In this document: one piece after another, positions 1-6,605 of the stretch
Layout of the letters: each line of letters begins with the position of its first letter
How positions within the stretch are numbered: the first letter of the stretch is position 1
Source of the DNA: Catenovulum sp. 2E275
GTDB lineage: Bacteria; Pseudomonadota; Gammaproteobacteria; Enterobacterales; Alteromonadaceae
DNA: 64,000 nt
Assembly (NCBI RefSeq): GCF_025515275.1
Contig: NZ_JAOPFU010000008.1
Span: forward strand, 1 to 64,000
Reading direction: 5' to 3'
The notes under the pieces: generated by a model
The model's database searches: none
Told to the model about the DNA's origin: nothing
The model's input: the letters and a program-made list of their open reading frames with translations, nothing else
Translations under genes and position numbers: made by a program

Positions 1-1641
1 ATTAAAAAACGCACCAAAGCAGGCCATGCGTGGATAGATGCAGACCAAGGCCACAGAGCCAACGGCAGCACCTACCTAGGCGGCGTATCCGGTGGCGTAT
101 TATTTGGGATGCGCGACTTCTGGCAACTGCATCCGGTACAAGTTGATATACGCGGCGCAGGGGACGATATTTCAGAAGCAACCCTGTGGTATTATTCACC
201 GGAAGCGCCGGCCATGGATGTGCGTTTTTATCACGACGGCATGGGACAAGACACCTATGATAAACAACTGGATGCGCTCAATATCACGTATGAAGATTAT
301 GAACCGGGATTTGGCACAGCTTATGGAGTTGCCCGCACCACAGACTTTAGCTTAGCGATTTTAGATACAACTCCAGCACGTCAGGATACGGTTGAGATGG
401 CGCAAGTGATTGCCCAACCCGGACAAATTATTGCAGCGCCGCAGGATTATTTAGCTTCTGGGATTTTTGGTGGATTATTTAGCTTACCGGATAGATCAAC
501 CCCAGAAAAACGTACCATTGAAGACAGGCTCGATTTATTGGTGGATTATTACCATAAACAAGTTGATCAGCGCCATTGGTACGGATTCTGGAACTATGGC
601 GATGTGATGCATACTTATGATTCAGATCGCCATGTCTGGCGTTATGACATTGGGGGGTTTGCATGGGATAACTCAGAATTATCGCCGGATTTATGGTTAT
701 GGCTATCGTTTTTACGTACTGGCGATGCAAAAACATTCCGTTTAATTGAAGCAATGACCCGCCATACCCGCGATGTGGATATTTATCATGCAGGTCGTTT
801 TAAAGGATTCGGAACTCGCCACAATGTCCAACATTGGGGGTGTAGTGCTAAACAATTAAGGGTTAGCACCTCAGCTTATCGTCGTTTCCATTATTATTTA
901 ACCGCAGATGACAGAACCGGTGATGTATTAACCGAGGTGACGAATGCCGATCAGGCTCTAGCAACATTAAGAGCAGGCAGAAAAGTAGCCAAACTCGATC
1001 CAAACCCAAAATATTCGCATATTGATGGCGGTACCGACTGGAGTGCAACCGCGGCTAACTGGTTAACTGCTTGGGAACGTACTGGCGATAACAAATATAA
1101 AAAGCGACTTGAAAACGCGATGAAAGTCATTGGCAATCATCCGCAAGGGTTCTGGGCTGGTGGTTTTGCTTACGATGTTAAAAATCAAACCTTAATTGCC
1201 TATCCTGACAAAGGACCTAACTTTTCACATTTACGCTCAGTATTTGGCTTAATTGAAATTAATGCAGAGCTAAATCAATTAATTGATGTGCCTGAATACA
1301 AAGCGGCGTGGCTCAAGTACGGTCGTATTTATAACGCACCGGAAGCGGTTCAGCGCGAGGCAATCGGCACTTATAAAAAAGGCAATTTAAGGGTCGGTCA
1401 TTCACGGATTACAGCTAATACAGCGTACCATGAAAAAGACGCCAAACTCGCTAAACGTGCATGGAAAGAGTTTGCTGATCGCTGGTGGATTGATGAAAAG
1501 CTAGGCTTAGAGCACATTAGCGGCCCTAATGTATTAAACCCAGTAGACGAAGCCACTTGGGTTTCAACTAACGGCGCAGCGCAATGGGGCCTAGCCGCCA
1601 TTCAAAACCTTGCCTTAATTGGCGAACATTTGGGTAAATAA
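1..1641 (+). CDS. Exo-rhamnogalacturonan lyase-like (PcRGLX/YetA, PL26-type) protein, 5'-truncated
   Basis: The reading frame is open from the first base, so the protein starts upstream of the window; the ATG at 109 is internal and not the start. The visible C-terminal part (about 546 residues) has the aromatic-rich layout of the PcRGLX/YetA family, with WYGFWNYGDVMHTYD, WRYDIGGFAWDNSE and RHNVQHWGCSAKQLR as its most characteristic stretches. That family includes PL26 exo-acting unsaturated rhamnogalacturonan lyases that cleave rhamnogalacturonan-I by beta-elimination, and full-length members run to roughly 900 residues. The following genes (LacI regulator, PL9-like lyase, TonB receptor, esterase, alpha-galactosidase) fit a pectin/RG-I role. 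The signal peptide, if any, is outside the window. The family call is reasonably sure; activity on RG-I is inferred. Confidence 0.72.
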   Translation: MKKRTKAGHAWIDADQGHRANGSTYLGGVSGGVLFGMRDFWQLHPVQVDIRGAGDDISEATLWYYSPEAPAMDVRFYHDGMGQDTYDKQLDALNITYEDYEPGFGTAYGVARTTDFSLAILDTTPARQDTVEMAQVIAQPGQIIAAPQDYLASGIFGGLFSLPDRSTPEKRTIEDRLDLLVDYYHKQVDQRHWYGFWNYGDVMHTYDSDRHVWRYDIGGFAWDNSELSPDLWLWLSFLRTGDAKTFRLIEAMTRHTRDVDIYHAGRFKGFGTRHNVQHWGCSAKQLRVSTSAYRRFHYYLTADDRTGDVLTEVTNADQALATLRAGRKVAKLDPNPKYSHIDGGTDWSATAANWLTAWERTGDNKYKKRLENAMKVIGNHPQGFWAGGFAYDVKNQTLIAYPDKGPNFSHLRSVFGLIEINAELNQLIDVPEYKAAWLKYGRIYNAPEAVQREAIGTYKKGNLRVGHSRITANTAYHEKDAKLAKRAWKEFADRWWIDEKLGLEHISGPNVLNPVDEATWVSTNGAAQWGLAAIQNLALIGEHLGK

Positions 1642-1673
1642 CTCTTCTTTGATATACCCAAGCAATTTGGGAC

Positions 1674-1704
1674 ATACCCGTGTAGCTGTAAGTTACACGG
1701 GTAT
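1674..1704 (+). terminator. Hairpin after the lyase gene
   Basis: Arms of 11 bp match perfectly (1674-1684 with 1694-1704, core ACCCGTGTA/TACACGGGT) around a 9-nt loop, 33 bases after the stop codon. No long T-run follows, so it may stabilise the 3' end or be a weak terminator rather than a classical intrinsic one. Confidence 0.5.
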
Positions 1705-1817
1705 AAAGTCTGTTAAAATAGGCTTATTCTTTTTATAACTGAGAAATTAGTATTACTTTCTATACATAAATCACTTGAGTTTAAAGGGTAAACGTTTTAT
1801 CTTTGATTGGCATGAAA

Positions 1818-1833
1818 TGACAACGATAACGTT
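1818..1833 (+). promoter_or_regulatory. Candidate LacI-family operator (TGACAACGAT type)
   Basis: TGACAACGATAACGTT lies just before the ribosome binding site of the adjacent lacI gene. The ten-base core TGA(C/T)AACGAT recurs at 4524, 9561 and 10997, each time in non-coding DNA near a carbohydrate gene. A second LacI-like element centred on AAACGTTT sits at 1790-1797. Together they suggest that the regulator controls its own gene. Confidence 0.5.
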
Positions 1834-1845
1834 TAAGGAAGTATA

Positions 1846-2868
1846 GTGGCAAAAGCAACAATAAAAGATGTCGCAGAAAAAGCGGGAGTTTCAGTAAAAA
1901 CTGTATCCCGAGTTTTAAACGACGAGCCAAGAGTTAAACCCAGCACTAAAGAAAAAGTAGAAAAAGCGGTTGCAGAGCTTAAATTTAAACGCAATCCGCT
2001 TGCCTGTGGTTTGCGCAGTAATCAATCATTTGTTGTTACTTTAATTTATTCAAACCCTAATCCGGGCTATATCTACGAATTACAAAACGGGATTTTATCT
2101 CAGTGCAGTAAATTGGGTTATCATTTGCAATTGCAGCCTTGTGATTATAAAGATCCGAATTTGCTCGAAATCATCGAAGACTTGATTGAGCATACACCAC
2201 AGGATGGTTTACTATTAACGCATCCGGTTTGTGACAATCAAGCAGTGCGTGAGTTATTAGTTAAAAAAGGAATGCCATTTGCCCGCATTTCAACTTTTCG
2301 CGAGGATAAAAATTCGCCCGGCGTTTATTGTAACGACAAGTTAGCCGCAATTGAAATGACGAATCATTTGATCTCATTAGGCCATACCAAAATCGCTTTT
2401 ATTAAAGGCCATCCAGATTTTGGTGCAACTGAAAAACGTTATCTTGGGTTTTTAGAAGCGATGAAATCTTGGGATATTGAAGTTAATCCAACTTTTGTAA
2501 AAGAAGGGGCATTTACCTTTGCATCTGGTGAAGAAGCTGCACGTAAGCTACTGATCCAAAAAGATAAACCAACCGCGATTTTTTCTAGCAATGATTATAT
2601 GGCCGCAGGTGTTTTAAAAGTAGCTGCACAACTTGGGATTAATGTACCAACTGATTTATCTGTTGTCGGCTATGACGACACGCCAGTGTCACAACAAATC
2701 TGGCCATCAATTACAACTTTGCGCCAGCCTATTTTTGAACTCGCCCAAACCGCAGTAAACCAGCTCGTTAAAAAAATCAAAAAGCAGGATATTAGCGAGC
2801 AAGATATTGAATTTAAATGTGAACTTATTACCCGCGCCTCGGCTGGGCCGATAAAGATCAATAAATAG
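1846..2868 (+). CDS. LacI/GalR-family transcriptional regulator
   Basis: This 340-residue protein has the standard LacI architecture. An N-terminal helix-turn-helix begins ATIKDVAEKAGVSVKTVSRV (residues 4-23), a hinge helix follows around residue 50 (NPLACGLR), and a periplasmic-binding-protein-like effector domain fills the rest, with FSSNDYMAAGVLK and SVVGYDDTP typical of the family. Translation starts at a GTG at 1846 behind the ribosome binding site AAGGAA (1835-1840). The neighbours are pectin-type lyases and a TonB receptor, so the likely effector is an oligosaccharide or sugar from that pathway, and candidate operators precede this gene and several others. The effector cannot be read from the sequence. 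Confidence 0.93.
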   Translation: MAKATIKDVAEKAGVSVKTVSRVLNDEPRVKPSTKEKVEKAVAELKFKRNPLACGLRSNQSFVVTLIYSNPNPGYIYELQNGILSQCSKLGYHLQLQPCDYKDPNLLEIIEDLIEHTPQDGLLLTHPVCDNQAVRELLVKKGMPFARISTFREDKNSPGVYCNDKLAAIEMTNHLISLGHTKIAFIKGHPDFGATEKRYLGFLEAMKSWDIEVNPTFVKEGAFTFASGEEAARKLLIQKDKPTAIFSSNDYMAAGVLKVAAQLGINVPTDLSVVGYDDTPVSQQIWPSITTLRQPIFELAQTAVNQLVKKIKKQDISEQDIEFKCELITRASAGPIKINK

Positions 2869-2908
2869 TGCCTTCAATGAGCGATTTGCTGACTTTGTAG
2901 ATCATATT

Positions 2909-3106
2909 CTAACCTGAAAAACCATTCGCGCGAGCCCATGCAGTATCAATTTCTTTCTTGCCACTGTTAATAGCTGCATTTACGCAACGTGAATTGCAAT
3001 AAGTCGTGTAGGTGCCCTGATGGTTTCCTTTTCCATTAGCTGTCTTTACAAACCCAGGATGACTTGTGAATGTCCGCTCTGTACTCAAAGTTAACCTAAA
3101 AGTATC
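2909..3106 (-). pseudogene. 3' remnant of a cysteine-containing protein gene
   Basis: The minus strand holds 65 open codons ending at a TAG (2909-2911), bounded upstream by an in-frame TAA at 3107-3109 and with no usable start codon. The peptide has protein-like composition (HPGFVKTANGKGNHQGTYTT, then CNSRC) and looks like the C-terminus of a once longer gene. It lies in the same orientation as the two broken genes upstream of it (3232-4360). I do not recognise the family. A toxin C-terminus or a secreted Cys protein would be compatible, but that is inference. Confidence 0.45.
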
Positions 3107-3147
3107 TTATTTTCAGTTATTTAAACAACAGCTTTGAGCGAGAAGGA

Positions 3148-3194
3148 GACATTTTAAGCGACCATAGGGTGTATAACCCTGCTAGTAAAATGTC
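3148..3194. repeat. Branched inverted repeat
   Basis: The outer arms GACATTTTA (3148-3156) and TAAAATGTC (3186-3194) are perfect complements. Inside the loop is a smaller hairpin AGGGT/ACCCT (3166-3170, 3176-3180). On the plus strand it is followed by ACTTTTT, so it could terminate transcription from the lacI side; nothing else in 3107-3231 was recognised. Confidence 0.4.
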
Positions 3195-3231
3195 ACTTTT
3201 TAGCATTCTAAGAATCAAAATAAATTTAATT

Positions 3232-3780
3232 TTATAATCTTAGCTTGCAAGCTTTTTTAAAAATAGCTTGAAATTCTATTTTACTTATTTTTGATGCTAA
3301 TGATTCCGTACAAAAATTATCTCTACTCTGTCCTGCGCCATAAACCATGATAAGTTCAAACAATTTATCATTGCCATTACTCAAAGAAAAATCCATACAA
3401 CTCGGTATTTCCCCAGCATCAGTAATAAAGTAATCAGCAACTAAACCATGATCAACCACTAACTGAATCAATGATAAATTTGAGTTTATACATGCAGAGT
3501 TAATTGCAGCCCTATTATTCAAATCTCTAAAATTAATCCCCTTTTCTAATAAGGCGTTAACAAGCTTATTTGCCTACATGTTTCCAGCTAAACTAAATAA
3601 GGTTACATGTGAACTATATTTATAGTTCACATTTTTCATGTAGGATATTACCTTTATTGCTTCGGTCTCATTACCCTGCATTAGGTGAGCTTTAATAATT
3701 GCTGCGTAAACAGGATCTTTGTTAATTTCCGTACCAGTGCAAAAAAAGCTCATAAAAAATATAAAAAGACCTAATTTCAT
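3232..3780 (-). pseudogene. Ankyrin-repeat-like secreted protein interrupted by one amber codon
   Basis: On the minus strand an ATG at 3778-3780, preceded by the ribosome binding site AGGTAA, opens a signal-peptide-like start (MKLGLFIFFMSFFCTGT). The frame runs 68 codons to a TAG at 3574-3576 and then continues in the same frame to a stop at 3232. The joined 182-codon frame has ankyrin-like helical repeats such as ANKLVNALLEKGINFRDLNN and NSNLSLIQLVVDHG. A single C-to-T change (CAG to TAG) would explain the break. The start lies 2 bases from the stop of the preceding broken gene, so they were probably one operon. Ankyrin proteins often act as immunity partners of polymorphic toxins, but no toxin family is proven here. 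A sequencing error or stop suppression is an alternative. Confidence 0.6.
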
Positions 3781-3781
3781 A

Positions 3782-4360
3782 TTACTTACCTGTAGCTCCG
3801 CATTCAGAAGCGTAAAGTGACGAGCAAAAGTTTGAGATAGAGACTTCAGCTGCAGGGTTAGGTATTGGTAATTTACCATATTTTGGTAGCTCTACTTCGA
3901 TATCTTTGATTGGTGTTTTATCTAAACTTTGCACCATCATAAAAGCAACACTATTCATTTTACTCATACAATCTTGGAACATACTGCACCGTTCAAGAGC
4001 GACATTATGACCTCCTCTTGAACCAATCTCCATTGCAGTCTTTTGATCAACCTAAGCGTGTTTGCCATTTGGTAATTTAACCCATTGTGCAGAACTATAT
4101 GGCTTGGGCGGTCTAGAATTTGATTCTTGTTGCTTCGGCGTCCGGTTTTTACTCCTAGCAGATCTTAAATCATCCCTAAGCCTATCAACATCACTGCGGT
4201 CATCATAGGTTCCATACTCAGGCTCACTTTTTGACTGGCCTTACGGTCACTGATTGTTAATTGATGGTAACCCTTGTCTTGATTCATCCGCAATATCTAC
4301 TTCAACACAGCCAGCCACAGATTCTGAGCAACAAACTTGTGCATAACCACAGTGATCCGT
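3782..4360 (-). pseudogene. Decayed cysteine-containing gene with several in-frame stops
   Basis: One minus-strand frame shows protein-like sequence from about 4360 to the TAA at 3782, broken by TGA (4247-4249), TAA (4241-4243) and TAG (4052-4054); another in-frame TAG at 4361-4363 bounds it upstream. Recognisable stretches are HCGYAQVCCSESVAGCVEVD, then QWVKLPNGKHA before the TAG, then VDQKTAMEIGSRGGHNVALE and a C-terminus ending SLYASECGATGK. The TAG falls where a Trp codon would be natural (TGG to TAG). An 83-codon tail from the ATG at 4033 could still be translated, but that is probably fortuitous. The layout (Cys-rich protein followed by an ankyrin-like gene) resembles an effector/immunity pair; the family is not identified. 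Confidence 0.5.
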
Positions 4361-4523
4361 CTACATAATCGACAGCTCTAATTTGGATTGTATATAAAAA
4401 CGAAACATATTTAAAATTATTTAACAAAAAATCAAACTTAAAGCTTTAAATTCAATCTTTATCGATCTAATATAATCAAAAATAGCCAATTATTTAAGTT
4501 TTGGCTTATTTTTTAATTCAAAA

Positions 4524-4537
4524 TGATAACGATGGTA
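4524..4537 (+). promoter_or_regulatory. Candidate LacI operator upstream of the PL9-like lyase
   Basis: TGATAACGATGGTA carries the TGA(C/T)AACGAT core shared with 1818, 9561 and 10997. It overlaps an ATG at 4523 that would otherwise extend the lyase gene, which argues that the ATG is not the real start. The surrounding bases 4364-4523 are AT-rich promoter-like DNA with no gene. Confidence 0.5.
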
Positions 4538-4561
4538 ATTTTAACTAACAGAGGCTTGGAA

Positions 4562-6532
4562 ATGAAATTGAATAAATATGTTATGGCTTTGAGCTGGCTC
4601 AGCTTTTTGCCTCTTGCTACTTTGGCAGCGGATTTTTATATAGCGCCAAATGGCTCAGACACTAACGCGGGTAGTTTATCCGCGCCTTTTGCAACCATAA
4701 TGGCGGCACAAAATGCGGCATCAGCGGGGGATACTGTATATTTACGTGGTGGTACTTATTATTTGGATAACTCAAATATTACCAGTACAGATAGCGCCCG
4801 CAGTTATGTAAATACAATAGATAAAGATGGGATTCGTTATATTGCGTATCAGGGTGAACGTCCGGTTTTTGATTTTACGAATGTTAAACCACAGGATTTA
4901 CGAGTAGTTGCTTTTTTAATTGAAGGGGATGACAACGTTTTTCAAGGGTTTGATATTACCGGCGTTCAGATCACGATTGATTATAAAAGAACTCAGTCTA
5001 CAGCAATTCGGGTGAATGGTGGGGACAGAAACTTATTCGAAAATTTAGCGATTTACGACAACATGGCAATTGGTTGGTATTTAGCTAAAGGTAGCGATAA
5101 TTTAGTTTTAAATGTCGATGCATACCGTAATAAAGGGCTAGATGCTAATTCTCACGGTAATATTGACGGTTTTGGGGCGCACCCTGACACTTCCAGCTCT
5201 GGTAATATTATTCGTGGTAGTCGGGCATGGTTTAACAGCGATGATGGTTTTGATTTTATTAGCGCAAATACGGTCGTTACAGTAGAAAATAGCTGGGCAT
5301 TTTATAACGGTTACGATGCTGATTTTAATAGTTTGGGCGATGGTAATGGGTTTAAAGCCGGCGGTTATGGACGTGACGGTAAAATTGATTTTCCGACTAA
5401 TCCAGTGCCTCGTCATATCGTTAAAAACTGTTTGGCTGTTGGCAATAAATCCGGTGGTTTTTATGCCAACCACCATATAGACGGGCAGGATTGGATTAAT
5501 AACACCGCAATTGCGAATCGCTATAACTACAATATGTTGTCTACTACCCCAGACAATACAACAGACGTACCCGGCTATAGCCACTATATGCGTAACAATT
5601 TAGGGTTTGATGCGAGAAGTAGCGAAGTCGCTAATTTAGGTTCTGCGGCAGATAATGATTTATCGCATAATTATTTTGATCTTGCGGTGACAGTCACCGC
5701 AGATGATTTTATTAGCCTAGATGAATCACAACTAACAGCTCCACGTAAAGCAAATGGCGATTTGCCGGATATAACTTATGCCCATTTAAGTCAGGATAGC
5801 GATTTAATTGATGCAGGAACCGACATAGGTTCACCGTATAACGGTACATCACCTGATTTAGGCGCATTTGAATCTGCGCCGACAGCACCTACTGGTCTAA
5901 CAACCAGCGCAGACGTTCAACAAGTTAATTTAAGTTGGGATGCAAGCGCAGAAACCTATTTTACAGGATACAATTTATACCGCTCGACTACTCAACAAGG
6001 CCCGTTTGAGCAAATCGCCGCTGATTTAACCTCCAGCAGTTACACTGATTCTAGCGTGCAAAATGCAACAGAATATTTTTATGTTGTCACTACCGTTGTT
6101 GAAGGCGGTGAAGAATCAGCTTATTCCAATCTTGTGTCTGCCACACCGCTTAATCCACTGCCTGCCAGCGTTGTCGTGCAAGATATTATGCTGAGCAGTT
6201 TTGCAAAACAAACGCCTTCTGCAAAAGTTAACTGGATTTATAAATTATTGGGCTTAGTACCTAAAGCACATCAACACCAAAAACAAGCACAGGCAACAAT
6301 TACCATTGTTAATAATTTAGGCGAAACCGTAAGTGGAGCAAAAATTTATGGGCAATTTAACGGCAGTATTGATGAGACAGTTCAAGGCATAACAGATGAA
6401 CATGGTGTTGCCGTACTCACCAGTAAAAAGTCAGCTAAAGGCGATTTAACTCTAGGTTTTAAAGTTACTCAGGTGATCGCAGATTTAAGTTTTGATGATG
6501 CGCAGCTAACCAGTGCCTGTCGTGTTTTTTAA
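4562..6532 (+). CDS. Secreted PL9-like pectate lyase with FN3 and C-terminal domain
   Basis: The start at 4562 is chosen because GAGG (4551-4554) precedes it and the product begins with a clean signal peptide (MKLNKYVMALSWLSFLPLATLAAD); the in-frame ATG at 4523 lies inside an operator. Residues about 24-430 form a right-handed parallel beta-helix with the PL9 hallmarks FNSDDGFDF, SWAFYNGYDAD and GDGNGFKAGG. PL9 enzymes cleave polygalacturonate or rhamnogalacturonan by calcium-dependent beta-elimination. A fibronectin type III domain follows at about 435-530 (APTGLTTS to NLVSATP), then a lysine-rich linker and an Ig-like C-terminal domain of unknown role. It is probably periplasmic or secreted and works with the TonB receptor just downstream. 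The exact substrate is unknown. Confidence 0.82.
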   Translation: MKLNKYVMALSWLSFLPLATLAADFYIAPNGSDTNAGSLSAPFATIMAAQNAASAGDTVYLRGGTYYLDNSNITSTDSARSYVNTIDKDGIRYIAYQGERPVFDFTNVKPQDLRVVAFLIEGDDNVFQGFDITGVQITIDYKRTQSTAIRVNGGDRNLFENLAIYDNMAIGWYLAKGSDNLVLNVDAYRNKGLDANSHGNIDGFGAHPDTSSSGNIIRGSRAWFNSDDGFDFISANTVVTVENSWAFYNGYDADFNSLGDGNGFKAGGYGRDGKIDFPTNPVPRHIVKNCLAVGNKSGGFYANHHIDGQDWINNTAIANRYNYNMLSTTPDNTTDVPGYSHYMRNNLGFDARSSEVANLGSAADNDLSHNYFDLAVTVTADDFISLDESQLTAPRKANGDLPDITYAHLSQDSDLIDAGTDIGSPYNGTSPDLGAFESAPTAPTGLTTSADVQQVNLSWDASAETYFTGYNLYRSTTQQGPFEQIAADLTSSSYTDSSVQNATEYFYVVTTVVEGGEESAYSNLVSATPLNPLPASVVVQDIMLSSFAKQTPSAKVNWIYKLLGLVPKAHQHQKQAQATITIVNNLGETVSGAKIYGQFNGSIDETVQGITDEHGVAVLTSKKSAKGDLTLGFKVTQVIADLSFDDAQLTSACRVF

Positions 6533-6558
6533 AAATTAGCTTTTTAAGCTAGCTCAAT

Positions 6559-6585
6559 AAGCTTGGTATGCAACCAAGCTTTTTC
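6559..6585 (+). terminator. Intrinsic terminator of the PL9-like gene
   Basis: Perfect 9-bp arms AAGCTTGGT (6559-6567) and ACCAAGCTT (6573-6581) flank a 5-nt loop, followed by TTTCT. It separates the lyase from the receptor gene only 20 bases downstream, so the receptor is transcribed by read-through or from a promoter overlapping this site. Confidence 0.75.
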
Positions 6586-6605
6586 TACTAAAAATTATAT
6601 GGTTT

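Noticed and set aside
109-111. ATG at 109 as the start of the first lyase gene
   Set aside because: The same frame is open to base 1 with conserved-looking sequence (GHAWIDADQGHRANGS), so the gene is cut by the window edge.
3148-3194. Integron attC site
   Set aside because: The hairpin lacks the GTTRRRY/RYYYAAC core ends and no integrase or cassette series is nearby.
5138-5584. A 148-codon minus-strand frame
   Set aside because: It lies wholly inside the PL9-like lyase gene, has no ribosome binding site, and its composition is that of a shadow of the beta-helix repeats.
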